64,000 bases of DNA from Apiospora phragmitis (taxonomy: Eukaryota > Ascomycota > Sordariomycetes > Amphisphaeriales > Apiosporaceae): NCBI GenBank assembly GCA_038363925.1, contig JAQQWL010000011.1:5766001-5830000 (forward strand). Direction: 5' to 3'. The position numbers and the translations under genes were made by a program. Under the pieces are notes generated by a model that was not told where the DNA came from, searched no databases, and was given only the letters and a program-made list of their open reading frames with translations. Below, piece after piece: positions 11,313 to 22,544 of the stretch. The first letter of the stretch is position 1; each line of letters opens with the position of its first letter.

Positions 11313-13511
11313 TTATCGTTTCTGCCGCATGACCGGGGCCAGCTCTCTCCACGCATCACACCTCGCGCGTTGTTCCTGCGGCGTGCTCTCCATGGCGGTC
11401 TTGCCTGTCTCGAGCAGCAGGCGGCGCTTGCCGGCGCCCCACTGCTCCCACGCAGGCGCGGCGGGGCTCCGGAACGGGTTGGGGTCCAGCGCGCGCACAA
11501 AGGAGATCCAGTAGTCCATGACGAGCGGCACCATGGGCGCGTTGTACGTGTAGTAGCTCTCGGGGGCCCCGGGGACGTTGTCGGGTCCGAAGATGGCGAA
11601 GGACTCGAAGAGGTGCGGCACGCCGATGCCCAGCGCGGCGTTGACGGCGTCGGCGACGTTGTAGCGGTAGCCCCACACACCGACCGAGAACGCGTTGTCC
11701 TGCTGCGCGTGGTAGGCGCTGAGGACGTGGACTGCGGGACAGATGAAGGTGGTCTCGCCGTAGGCCATCTGCGCCGACGAGAACCAGGGGTTGTGGTTCG
11801 GCAGGGCTTCTTTCATGAGCGGGTAGAGCCCCGTTATGTTCTTGGCTTCTTCGTCCTCCAGGAAGCGGTAGTTGTTCTGGAGGAACGTCTGGATCTCCTC
11901 GGGTGACCCCGTGTTGGGAGCGAACACAGTCCCCTCTGGTCGCATGATGTCAGTGGTTGGAATAAAATATCTTGAGAGCGAAGGTATATAGATAGAGGAA
12001 ACATAAGAAGTGTGGTGTAAGGGACAAAGACTAACCATCATTGTCGTTCCCAAACATGATGGGCACGTGGATGAACTTGCCATCCGCGAACATTTTATAG
12101 GGTCGATCTTGAAGCAGCTGTCCATCGATGCAGGGCGTCCAGTAGAAGAGCGGTAGCGGTATGTCCGTCCGTCCCGGGAAAGGAGACGGGGCGTTGGCTG
12201 CTTGCAAGGTCTTTTCGTCTTTGCCTCGCAAGCACTTCATCGGGCTGGTCGCGCCCTGGCACCTCGTCTCGTTCAGAACCCTGGAGAACTGCCATTCCAG
12301 CTCCGATACGTACGGCTGCGAGGGGAAGAATAGAGACTCCCCTATCCCGCCGTGGAATAGATGCTCGTCGACGCCACCATTGGCGATAAGGTGAAGGGCG
12401 ACTGAGCCCGCACCAGCCGAGCCGCCGTGGATAATGACATGGTCTGGGTCGCCGCCAAACTATTGTGCAGTCAGAATAAAAAACTTCGTGTTTAGATGAA
12501 GCGAGAACAGGAATGGGAACCTACCTGTTCCACGTGTTTCTTGACCCATTTCACTGCAGGCAAATATTTGTGTCAGTAGCCGTATCGAGCAAACGGGGCC
12601 GAGAGGACTGGCTCCTTGGCGACTCACTCATCATGCGCTGATCCAACAACCCCGCGTTGAGATCTCCATCGGCTCGCACTTGTTCACCGGCCAGAAACCC
12701 CCACAAGCCGACTCTGTAGTTGAAATTGACGAGGATGACGTTGCCTCCAGACCTCTGCACGACCTCGGACCCGTTCCAATTAGCATTTGCGTTGACGGTA
12801 TACCCGCCCCCCTGGATGAACAGCCAAACCGGCAGCTTGGAGTCTGTTGTTGCATTAGACGGCGCCCATATGTTGGCAAACAGGCAATCCTCCCCTTGGA
12901 AGTCGTTGGGGAGCAGCTGCGATATCCCCAGACATATTTTGCCAAACTGTATATACCACCGGTCAGCATATCTACTACAGATAACCTGGTGGGCCGTTGA
13001 TACCCAAGGACACACAACTAACCGTGTCGGCGGGCTGGTCCCCTGCTTGCACTCGAGGCTCTTCAGGGGCCTTCCAGCGCAGATCCCCTGTCGGGGGTGC
13101 TGCAAAGCGCATCCCGAGGAACTGATTAACTCCATTGGGGAGATGCGAGCCTTGGTATTGTGCATAACCTAGGTTGACGCGTGCTTTGCTAATGTCGGAC
13201 GGGGTCTAAAACAGATTGTAAATCAGCGTGATGGTCTTGGTGGTACATATATGCTATTTCTAGGAAGGGCAGTCTCCTTTTTGGGAGCACTTCGTTCCAC
13301 TCACCTTCTGCTGCTCCTCTCGTGTCCTCTCGTCCTTTTCGTCCCTCTCGTCCCTCGCGTGTAGCAGCACGGGAACAAGCACAGCCGCGAGTACAATGAC
13401 GACTACGGCTAGAACGGCGGCAAGGACGTAGGCGTGCCATCTGCGGAAACCTCGCCTCACCTTGTTCAGGGTTCCGTCACTCCCATTTTCCACTCCGGCG
13501 AGTTCGCCCAT
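11313..13511 (-). CDS. Type-B carboxylesterase/lipase with N-terminal membrane anchor
   Basis: Six exons on the minus strand: 13511-13305, 13205-13023, 12946-12628, 12553-12525 (29 nt), 12459-12036, 11935-11313. All junctions have GT/AG and stay in phase, giving 594 residues. Residues about 28-50 form one hydrophobic helix (HAYVLAAVLAVVVIVLAAVL) after a basic stretch, then a very charged Asp/Glu/Arg/Lys/Gln stalk. This suggests a type II membrane protein with the catalytic domain outside the cytosol. Catalytic features are the oxyanion loop IQGGGY, the NYRVGLWGFL motif, the nucleophile elbow GGSAG (Ser near 260), DEGTVFAP (acidic residue near 388) and PHLFESFAIFG (His near 495). Substrate cannot be predicted. 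The elbow has Gly where Glu or Gln is common. No natural-product genes are adjacent. The fold is certain and the exon map is good. Confidence 0.9.
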
Positions 13512-14865
13512 GCCGCCGCAGACTCACAACTTTGCTCGTCAACTGGACTCCATGCATAGACAAAGACGAAGAATAAAATGCTGAAGCTGCGTGCAGTGTA
13601 GTTGATAATGCCAGCCTGTAAGCATATATAGACTGTTAGCCACTAGGCGGATAGATAGAGTGCCACCGGGCCAATCAAGTGTCTTGGTGTCGGTTTAAAT
13701 AGAAATAGCCTGAATGGCTGACTCAAAATCGTACTGATTCAAGGACTATAACCTACGTTCGGTGTATATACTCGCTCTGCTGCAGAAGAGTGAGACGGCC
13801 TTGAAACTTGGCGCTGGAGGACCAAAAAGTTAGTTATGAGTTAGGGGAGTGAATAAATCGGTATATATGGTAAATACGAGTGAGGAAGAAGGGAATTGAC
13901 GAATCAAGCCGCACTGACTCGGGAATCGAGATGGTCAGATCCAGTTAACGTGTTTCGACTGTTACCCGTTTCTAAACAGGGCAGTTCCAAGATCGGCCAA
14001 TGTTTGTTGTGGCCGAGCTGGCAGGCTGGGTCGGTCAGTCGGTGGGTTCGGCGCAGGAGCAGGAGCAGGAGCCGCCTAGTTGTTGTAGATGATGATTTCA
14101 TAATACACCTTCTAAGTAAAATAAGTCCGAATCCTCTTCTGTTCTCTCGCCCTTCCAGCTTGGCTGGCATGCTTATGCGTCAATCAGAATGCGTGTTAGC
14201 TCTTCTCCTTTCCAATTTGGGCGGCCCGGTTTTCGGGAATTGAAAGAATGGGGACTTTGGACTGCCTTGACTGCGGACTGCTGCAGTGTAACTCTTGTCC
14301 AGTTACTGCTGCTACCAGAAGAAGTATGTAGGTCGTTCAGAACATCAAGTCAGATTCAATCTTTGTTATTGGTGTATTCATTAAGCCCCCAAGACTCCAG
14401 ATGACCTCCAGTATGCACGTGTATATAAGTCGTGTGTTCTGTATGCACATTTCCTATTGAACAACCATACTCCAAGACGTCTCTGTGAGCAAGCCACCCC
14501 CTCTACTCCTGCTTCTGCTTCGTGCGCAATGCCCGTCTCAACAGCTCTACTAATTAATGGCTACACTGGGGAACGCCTAAATCAAAACCCATAAATGCAG
14601 CCAGGTGCCAGAACTCCCCTAGACCAACAAGAAATATCGTCAAAACCACGTAACGTCCAGAGATGGTGGACGCTCCGAGTTGGTCATCCGTCAGAATGCT
14701 CCGTCATATCCCATTCTTTGATCATATGTCCAAGGAAACGCCCATTGCCTGCAAAAGACCCGTCGTTATAGTCGTCATCATCATGAAGCAACGTCGCTGG
14801 AGCCGATGCGCCCGGTGACCCAGAAATCACTTGGGCGCATCCGCTGGCCTGCCGGTTCTGCAGTC
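13512..14865. other. Intergenic tract upstream of the esterase and downstream of cdc14
   Basis: The first part is the esterase promoter, with several TATATA-like words (13623-13630, 13763-13770, 13861-13868). The rest is cdc14 3' flank. I see no coding frame with family features. Confidence 0.5.
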
Positions 14866-17073
14866 CTACATGGCAGACACCTTCCGGGCCGACGCCGACG
14901 TGTTGTTGACGCTGCCTACACGTCCACTAGTCTTGCGAACACCGGCAGCCGGAGGATTCGATCCCGATGACCGGTTCGAGTCCGTCGAGCGCTTGCCGCT
15001 GCGAACCTTCGTCAGGACGCCTGACGCACTCGCCGACCGCGTCGGAGACTGCGTAATGTGCTCCAGATTCTTGGGTCGGGCGCTCCCGATGTTCTCGGCA
15101 TCGTTGGAAGCATCATTCACCACCTCGTACACTGTAGTCGTCATCGTGTGGCTGACCGACCGTGACTTCTCACTCCGGCCTGGGGATTGGGACTGCGATG
15201 CCTTGCGGTGACTGCGCATGCGAAGATGAATCTCTTCCTCGGAATCCGCCCCATTGGACTGCCTTTGGACAGAAAGCACTTCAGTCTCTTGTTTTGTCCC
15301 CTGTTCTTCCTCGACAGCCTGGTTGATGGCGTTTCGTTGATAGGGATGGTGGCGGTCCACCCGGCTCGTCTTGCGCGGTTGTCCCGGCGTAGGCGCCGGC
15401 AGATAGTCCTCCTGAACACCAATATTATTGCGCTCGTGGTCTACTTCACTCAGAGGTGTGCGGCTGGAGCTAGCTTTGTGAGAGGGGGTCGTCGTGGCCC
15501 GACCGAGGCTTGTCTTTGGCGTGGCCCGGGTCGGTGTACTAGGACCAGCGGCATTCGCAGCCATTTCTTTACGGAGCTTGCGCTCTATCCTCTCCTCAAT
15601 CCACCACTCACGGAACACACCCTGGTTGAGGTGCAGCCAGTGTTGTTGAGGGCCCACCACCATTCCAGGCCGCATGAAGCGCATAAAAGCAATGACCTCG
15701 TTGGCGGTGAATCCATGTCGGTAAATCAGGTAAGCGCCGATGAGGCACCCCGTACGGCCAAGTCCAGCCTTGCAGTGCACTGCGATGCCCTTCTTCTTCA
15801 CTGTGATTGTCTCGTGGGCAAGTCGGATGAATTTTCGGACGGTACTCAAAGGAGGGCAAGTGCCATCCTCGAAGATCATGTCGAGGTGCTGGATTCCCAA
15901 TGCCTCAAAGTAGGATGGGCAGTAGAGAGGAGAGTTCAGTCTCACGACCAAGCCAATGTTGCGCTCCGAAAAGTGTTTCAGGACGTTCTTGAAAGGCTGA
16001 GGAAGAGTGGGATGGGCCTCAACGGCAGCAAGAGTCTTGGGGAGAGCGTTAAAAGCCTCGGAGCCCTGGGGAATTGGCGCCACAGGGCTCTGCTGAGGCG
16101 AGGCGAAGGCCAAGAAATGGGGGGTAACCCAGTTGAAGTCGCCATGCTCAACTCTCTCGAACCTCTCATATTCATCCAGGTCAAAGTTGTCCAGCTGGCA
16201 GCAGGACTCCTCCTTAGCCTTCCAAACGCCGTAGACGACATCCTGCACCGTGATACCATAATCAGCCTGGCTGTAGCCGGCATCTCGGAAAGGCATCAAT
16301 GGAGGTTCAACTTGAGCGATCGGGGCGAGTGCCAAGTGTGGCGGCCAAGATTGAATCAGAACCATATAGCAAGCCAACAAGCAAGCTGCGTTCGCCCGGC
16401 CTGGTTGTGGTGTTAGGAGGAAAAGATCTCGAGTGTTAAGTGGGGTCAAATAACTTACTTCTTGGGTCAGCCCGACTCCAGAACACGATAGGTCTTGTTT
16501 GGTTCTCCTTGGCACCGAGCACATCGTGGAATTGTAAGGCGAAGCGGTACAGATGCCCAATATGGAATGGACCAAAATCGTGATGGAAAGCATTGTAGTA
16601 TAGTTGGTCGTCTACTGTGAAGTAGCAAGGCGCCTCGCGCGCAGATTTCGAAGAGACAGCAGATGGGCCATCGACCGCTCTAGAGGATCGTTTGCTAGGC
16701 GAGCCTCGGACAGGCGCTTCGGGATACGGAAAGACAGTTTCGGCAGTCGGGGGGTGGACGTAAGACGCAAGGTACAGTCGATCTAGAACCATCAGTATCG
16801 ATATAGGGGTATTGAGAATAAAGTCATATCTAGGATGGAACATGTTGTGCAAGAGATAAGGGGTGGCCGCCTCTGTGAACTTCCTTTGTTGACATTCCTC
16901 GGGAAGAGAGGCTGGGCGGTGGGTAACCGATGCGGTCTGGTGATGATATGCCAAATGCGCACCACTTTGGCCTTCGCAAAACAGAATGGACATGGAGTTG
17001 TGGCACAGAGAGACTTACCAGGAATATATTCTATGACCTGCCCCATGTTGGCATGCTTGGATGAAGGTGCCAT
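14866..17073 (-). CDS. cdc14: CDC14 dual-specificity protein phosphatase
   Basis: Three exons on the minus strand: 17073-17019, 16782-16459 and 16400-14866, with introns of 236 and 58 nt, give 637 residues. The N-terminal half holds the CDC14 substrate domain (DRLYLASYVHPP, FHHDFGPFHIGHLYRF, RANAACLLACYMVLIQSW). The catalytic loop HCKAGLGRTG has its cysteine near residue 336 and is followed by CLIGAYLIYRHG, the second CDC14 signature. CDC14 removes phosphate from Cdk sites to drive mitotic exit, septation and cytokinesis. The long Ser/Thr/Arg-rich tail (about 230 residues) is disordered and rich in SP/TP, as in other fungal CDC14s. The start MAPSSKHANMGQ was chosen because it splices in phase into the conserved DRLYLAS block. 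The gene is intact and divergent from pcc1. Confidence 0.95.
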
Positions 17074-17754
17074 CCCTCTGTGGGCGATTGGCGGCCGAAG
17101 GGATCTGGCGGTAAGAAGGCAGCGACGACGCCGTTGCAATAGAAGCTTCCCAGAATGGACTCTCTGTCGACGTAGCTCTGACCTGAGGGTTTGGAAAGGC
17201 AGCGGTTACGGTCGTTGGCGGCGGAAGGAGCAATGTTTTGAAGAGTAAACAATGCGGTGTCGCAACGTCATCCAGAGTAGCAGCAGGTGTCGCTAGTAGT
17301 GGCAATGACGATTGGAAATATCGGAAACGATATTTCGAGTACCAAGACAAGAGAGGAAGGGGGTAAGCGAGTCCAAACAAGAGTTGTAGTGGTGATCAAG
17401 ATGAAGTAGATCGTGGGAATGCTTTCCTAAGGAGGATGATTCTTTTATTATGCAAGCTCTGGCAATGTTGGTACTCCGTCCTTCTGCAAAGCGGGTCGTG
17501 TTTTGGTGGGTGTGGTCTCCGCTGCTGCGGCAACCAGCAAAAGGCGAAACCACACAGGGAAAAGGGACGGAGAGCGGCTCCTCCTTACCAGACCTAGACA
17601 AGTCACAACAACTCTCCCATTCGGGCTTAGCTCCCAGAGATTCCAGATTGGCTAGTCTAGTGCTCCCGTATCGAGCTTAGTCAGACTCGGTGCTGCCATT
17701 GCATTCAGACATCTGGGAACCGTAGCAGATTCTGCCACCGTTGACATACGGAAT

Positions 17755-17876
17755 AACGCCTCTTGGACCGTCCAATACACGTCTAAATCGGATTCAACGT
17801 AGAAGACAGCTATTCCAGCGTTGATTCCATACCAAGTACACGTAGAAGGCTTTGGCAGGCGTTTATTCCAGTGTAT
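17755..17876 (+). repeat. Dispersed repeat, copy A
   Basis: This 122-bp segment matches the reverse complement of 21244-21390. Shared exact blocks include GGACCGTCCAATACACGTCT, GTTGATTCCAT and GGCGTTTATTCCAGTGTAT. Copy A lacks about 25 bp present in copy B. Weaker similarity continues a few tens of bases past the right edge. It encodes nothing recognisable and is probably a fragment of a small mobile element. Confidence 0.85.
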
Positions 17877-18137
17877 AGCTGTACTACGGTTGGTCTGAGC
17901 GTTGATTCATGCTTGCATACGGAAAGTCTGTACATTTGGTACCTCATGCAATATTTACCTGATGTCGTTATCATGTAGTCTACACTGATTTGATCTGGAG
18001 GTGTTTCGTTCAACTAGGTAGTGTCCCGTGATGGATTCCAGTACGGTTGTTGTGTTGTTCTTCATGATAGCATTGGCTCGTGTGTTGGAAATATGGATCC
18101 AGGCCGCATGTCAAATTGACTGCCACCCCGCATGGTA

Positions 18138-18716
18138 GGTAAAATTAAGTGCCAATAATGCCCGCACGGCCCCCTATTTCTCACTAAAACTCAACATATT
18201 GGAAAAAGGTTTAAAAATACGTATAAAAATCTAAAAAATAAATGTAAATTATGTTTTTAACGATTTTCTTTAAATGTTTTAATAAATGATTTTTTTATTT
18301 TAAAATACTTAGTTTTAAAAAAGTTATAAAAAATTAAAAAAGATTTATAATTAAAAACTTTTATAAACTTAAATAATAAGTTATATAAAATATTTAATAA
18401 AATAAAGTAATATATATAAGTTTTATTTAATATTTTTTTCTAAAAAAAGCTTTAATTTTATTATATATATAATAATTAAAAGGTTATATAAATACGTTAT
18501 TTTTAATAATATTTAAAAACTTTTTATTATTTATAATAAATATATATATATATAATTATAAAAATAACTATTTTAATTTTCGAATAAAACTTTATATAAA
18601 AACACTTAGTATAGAATTTTATAATTTTATTTCGATTTATAAGCAGCTATATAAAACGTTGAGTTTTAGTAAGGAAATAGGGACCGTGCGCATACTTTAG
18701 CCACCTAACTTTACCC
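18138..18716. mobile_element. AT-rich element with about 58-bp terminal inverted repeats (MITE-like, RIP-like composition)
   Basis: The left end (18138-18195) and the reverse complement of the right end (18658-18716) match over about 58 bp with scattered differences; the innermost 15 bases, ACTAAAACTCAAC plus flanks, are nearly exact. The interior, about 18200-18655, is almost entirely A and T with no open frame, unlike the balanced flanks. Inverted ends around a short non-coding core fit a MITE or deleted DNA transposon. Extreme AT content fits repeat-induced point mutation, known in Pezizomycotina. I could not define a target-site duplication, so exact ends are uncertain. It lies about 115 bp upstream of the pcc1 start. 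Confidence 0.75.
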
Positions 18717-18830
18717 ATTGAAGTAAATTGAATCAACATGTCAGTCTCTCCCCCACCATAGACTTTCCTTCCAGATCGCCTCCAATCAACCAATCAACTA
18801 CTGGCCGCAGAAGAGGTCTGCGACGATAAT

Positions 18831-19240
18831 ATGGCTGCTGCTATGGAAACAGACCAGTTTCCCTGTGTCTTGTAAGTTGATCGCGCCTGCCTTCCGACTT
18901 GGCCAAGTTGTGTTGTGTCACCCTCTCTAATTATTCCTTGCGAAGAACTGTCCAGGTCCCGTTCCCGACTGCCCGTCTCGCTTCTGTCGCCCTTCAGTCC
19001 CTCCAAGTCGACAAGGAACTATCCCCCCTGGTGCGCAGGACATTCACTATCAGTCCTCCAGCCGGCGATGCGAATACTACAGGCGACCAAGACAAAACCT
19101 TGCACGTAGAGTACCGCGCAACGACCAATAGAATGCTTCGCGTGGCTGTCAATTCATTCATGGAGAGCTTGAACCTCGTCATCGAAGTTATGGAGCACCT
19201 AGATGCAGATGTCCTCGCCGCGGAGGCACACTCGACATGA
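18831..19240 (+). CDS. pcc1: EKC/KEOPS complex subunit Pcc1
   Basis: Two exons: 18831-18871 and 18946-19240, with a 74-nt intron (donor GTAAGT, acceptor GCGAAG), give 111 residues. The join reads PCVL-TVQVPFPTARLASVAL, and VDKELSPLVRRTF follows; both are hallmark Pcc1 segments. Pcc1 is the dimerising subunit of KEOPS, which makes t6A37 on ANN-decoding tRNAs and in yeast also affects telomeres and transcription. The acceptor was chosen on frame: the alternative at GTCCAG, 10 nt downstream, gives a non-Pcc1 frame. A second ATG at residue 5 (METDQF) could also be the start. The C-terminal half (FMESLNLVIEVMEHLD) ends the normal small fold. The gene is intact, converges on hsp20, and has the AT-rich element just upstream. 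Confidence 0.92.
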
Positions 19241-19634
19241 ATCGAGCCTCGACTCCCAGTATAATGGCAATGATTACTCCATTCGTCCGCCGTTGCGCTT
19301 GCTTATTCGACTGGGCGAGCCAAAGGCCGAGTGATGCGTATTAGTTAAGAGTCATGACGAGGGGCTGGCAGGTGGGACCACGAATATCACCGAGAGACAA
19401 TGACGAACGATGAGCGTGTACGTGTGAGCAGCCGGTTTCAAAACAACATTTTTTTTGTGGTAAGTTTTCTCCCCTCTTTCCTCCTTTGTTAGTATGTAAC
19501 AACTGAGACGTACAACACCACTGACGTAGGTTCCAAACTAGACTAGACAAAGGACTAACTCCAACCTAACCAAAATATCGCACACAGGAAGCGCGCCTAT
19601 CGCCTCCAATCCACGTTGATCTTGTGGATATCCA

Positions 19635-20678
19635 TTATTCCACGTCAACCTTGTGGATCTCTGTCCAAGTGTCCTTCTCCATCTTGGGGACGGTGATGAT
19701 CAAGATGCCGTTGTCCATTCGAGCTGTGATTCCAAAGGCATCAATGTCTTCCTTTTCATCGACCTCGGAAGGCGGGAGCTTGATGCTACGTTCGAACATG
19801 CCAACCCGCCTCTCACTGGAGGTGAGACATTGAATGAACTCCTCATTGCCAGGACGATAGACCACGCCGGCAACGTTGAGAAGACTTTTCTCAGCATCCC
19901 AGTTCACACCAACGTCTTCTTTCACAGCGCCGGGCAGGGAGATATGAATGACGTAGGCCTTCTCCGTGGTGAAGATATCCAGGGGTGGCACAAATGAGCC
20001 ATCCTGTTGTCCTTGATTCTCCTGGGGTACTTGCGAATTGGCGCGAGCTTGCTCGACGTAATCCCTCACACCTTGCGCCAATGGGTGGGAAGAGAGCGCG
20101 TACATGATAGGGCGCATGTCTAACGGCCCGTCGTAGGCAGGAGGGTGTCCTGCTGGTCCATGTCTTTCACGATGTCCGCCTCGACCTCCTCGACCACCTC
20201 GTCCGCAACGGCCCATGTGCCCACGTCGGCCAAAGGGATGGTGATGATGATGATGATGGGGTGGAGGAGGAGGATGAGGACTTCCTGGGGAGGGGCCGTG
20301 TCGTTCTTCTGGAGACTCGCCCGGAGCATCCCTCATGGTCTCAGGCGATGTCTCATTATCGGACTCCCGCTCATCAACGTTCATGTCGTTGGCTTGCTCG
20401 TCACGGCCAGACTGATGGCCTCCCCCGCGGTGAGGATGAGCAGGCCTCCCATGGGGTGGGTGGATGAAGTTGCCTCCATTCCACGGCGGGCCGCCCCAAG
20501 GAGCCCCTGGGAGGCTACGCCGAGCCCAAGGGCCTTCGAAAGGAAAGCCTGAGCCGAAACCCTGGACGTGATCTACGCCAGGGCCAGGGCCATTTGCGTG
20601 ATGAGGGTCGAAGGCTTGGACAAAGTCCCAGAAGGCTTGACCGCTACTAGGGTTGTTACGATTGTCGTTGTTTGCCAT
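19635..20678 (-). CDS. Small heat-shock protein (Hsp20/alpha-crystallin) with long disordered N-terminus
   Basis: A single exon of 347 residues. The alpha-crystallin domain occupies about the last 120 residues, from PPLDIFTTEKAYVIHISLPG to KVDVE, with the family signature around NGILIITVPK. A loop insert follows NVAGVVYRPGNEEF. Hsp20 proteins are ATP-independent chaperones that hold unfolding clients. The N-terminal about 210 residues are unusual in amount: Gly/Pro/Trp-rich, then acidic Asp/Glu, then Pro and a run of seven His, then an Arg-Gly-Gly stretch. Fungal Hsp30-type proteins are shorter. The start is ATG 20678 (MANNDNRNN); an in-frame TTG 9 nt upstream was discarded. A heat-shock-like dyad GAATGTTC lies about 190 bp upstream. 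Confidence 0.9.
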   Translation of the reverse strand: MANNDNRNNPSSGQAFWDFVQAFDPHHANGPGPGVDHVQGFGSGFPFEGPWARRSLPGAPWGGPPWNGGNFIHPPHGRPAHPHRGGGHQSGRDEQANDMNVDERESDNETSPETMRDAPGESPEERHGPSPGSPHPPPPPHHHHHHHPFGRRGHMGRCGRGGRGGRGGHRERHGPAGHPPAYDGPLDMRPIMYALSSHPLAQGVRDYVEQARANSQVPQENQGQQDGSFVPPLDIFTTEKAYVIHISLPGAVKEDVGVNWDAEKSLLNVAGVVYRPGNEEFIQCLTSSERRVGMFERSIKLPPSEVDEKEDIDAFGITARMDNGILIITVPKMEKDTWTEIHKVDVE

Positions 20679-20865
20679 TGTGTTCAATTACAAATGAATT
20701 CAAGATGTTGTTAAAAGGTGATGATGGGAGTGTTGGGCATAACTGTCATTGAAAGCATGACGGACAGGCACTTATATACTCTATGAACTATATACATAAG
20801 GCAGATCGCATTGCGTAGTGTCTTGAAGATGGCGAACTATGAGATATCAGGTTGACGGCGATTAC

Positions 20866-20873
20866 GAATGTTC
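20866..20873. promoter_or_regulatory. Heat-shock-element-like dyad upstream of hsp20
   Basis: GAATGTTC is one GAAnnTTC dyad of the Hsf1 site, about 190 bp upstream of the hsp20 start. A full site needs at least three alternating units and I see no clear third unit, so this is weak. Confidence 0.3.
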
Positions 20874-21243
20874 AAACAGTCAGACGTACGTACGCAAGAT
20901 GGCCTCGAACACGCCAGAAGACATCAGAAACAATAGGCAGATAGGCAGGCAGGCTTGCTCCGGGTATATCGTAGTAAATACAGCAGTGATCGAGTCACCG
21001 GAGGCATGCTTTGCCACGCGTCCCCGGATGCAATCCTGCGTCGTCCAACCATCTCGGGGTCAGGCGCTCTGTAGATTGGACAAAGCTAATGAAGGGTTGG
21101 GGGGAGGGGGAGGTGTTGGCCACAATGATGTGGCTTGAATGTGGGGCGAACGAGGCGGCAATTGGTTACGTCCCTTGGGATGCTGAAAGCCTCCACTCCC
21201 GAATTCATGCTTAGTCCAACGGGCATACGTAGACTAAGTAATC

Positions 21244-21390
21244 ATACACTGGAATAAACGCCCGCCAAAGCCTTCAATGTGTACTTACCATGGAATCAAC
21301 ACTTGAATAGCTATTGAAAGTCTGAAGCATTGAACAATTCTTTAACGTTGATGCCGACATAGACGTGTATTGGACGGTCCGAGAGGCGTT
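21244..21390 (-). repeat. Dispersed repeat, copy B (inverted relative to copy A)
   Basis: The reverse complement aligns with 17755-17876 by eye at roughly 80 percent, with one gap of about 25 bp (extra sequence here, including GTTCAATGCTTCAGAC). Together the two copies bracket the pcc1-hsp20 pair in opposite orientations, about 3.4 kb apart. Confidence 0.85.
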
Positions 21391-22544
21391 GGCAGGATCC
21401 TGAACTGCAGTTCATTGGGTTATCTAAGCCAGCCTAGAGGTAACAGGCATCTGTTGGTGCTTTGGAGATGCTGTCGGAACTCGGTAAAGCCTTGGGGGAT
21501 GCCCTGAATACAGGCAACTCGCCACTTCTTCTCTGTGTAAAGGCCAATATCTGCTACGGAGAGCGATTCATGCTTAAGCATTGATCTCAAACTCGGAGTT
21601 GAGAAGCCACCGGGGTTCTTCATTCGTCTTTGCTGCTACCGAATACGAATGGTCCTAAGTATGGATGCTATCATCATGTCTACTTTCAGAGGAAAACGAG
21701 TCACCAAAGCTCCTGCATCGTTTCTGCTGGACCAAGCTACAAATGCAGTCTTCCCCCTTGCCTGCAGAAATTCGTCATGGCGGGAGTACCTGAAAGCTAA
21801 CTTACTTCACCTCCGTACCGAAGCTGAGACCCAGCCCAACCTCATGCATGGCAGCGAATTAGACTCCGGTTGGCATGCTAACCAACATGAACGGATGGTT
21901 TGTTTTCGAACCAGCTATTCCATGCGCCGTACATAGTTGACTTGCTTCACGTTGTATTCGGCACAACCTAAGCACCTACATAAACACCCCAGTCTTCGAA
22001 GACATTCCGGGGTAAAGTCACGTCTGGTTCCCACTATTGTCCGACTTCATCCTCGGTGTCGACTTGCGATGCTGTGGATGCGATGGTCACTCAAGAAGGG
22101 TTGCCGACAGCAGCAGCACGCAGCGCACACGTTGAGTAATGTCAACAGGAGAAAGAGGCACATGCATTTTGTCGAGAATGCCGTCTTCTCAAATCTCTGC
22201 TTTGCATTGGCGCTTGCATCTGGGAAATACTTTCACCATCAGGCCCATTATCGTAAGCGCCCATTGGTGAAGGGCCAATGAGGCCGCATTCTGGTCACCC
22301 TGCCAAGCCGTCTTGGGGGCCGAGCCAGCAGCTCTCAAGTGAGCGAGTGAGTGAGGATAACGGCAGTCAAGGGTTTTTGACGCCCGTCCTAATGACAGGC
22401 CCACCTCTTGGGCTGTTTCTCCATCACCCTGTCCCCTGTCCCGTTGCGCGGGATCGAACTCAGTCAGTGGGTAACTCCCCTCTTCCAGATGGATGGATGG
22501 ATTTGCTCCTGTCGCATTTGACCAACCCGAGCAGGACAGCCTTG

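Larger units (their letters stand above)
17074..18830. other. Divergent cdc14/pcc1 intergenic region with two repeats
   Basis: The left part is the cdc14 promoter. It then contains one arm of an inverted dispersed repeat (17755-17876) and an AT-rich element with inverted termini (18138-18716), both listed separately. No coding frame is supported. Confidence 0.6.

Noticed and set aside
11304..11906. 200-codon plus-strand frame opposite the esterase
   Set aside because: Antisense to the last, strongly conserved esterase exon; Val/Gly/Arg-rich shadow composition.
15187..16416. 409-codon plus-strand open frame opposite cdc14
   Set aside because: It is exactly antisense to the conserved CDC14 exon, with no family signal of its own; it follows from the codon bias of the real strand.
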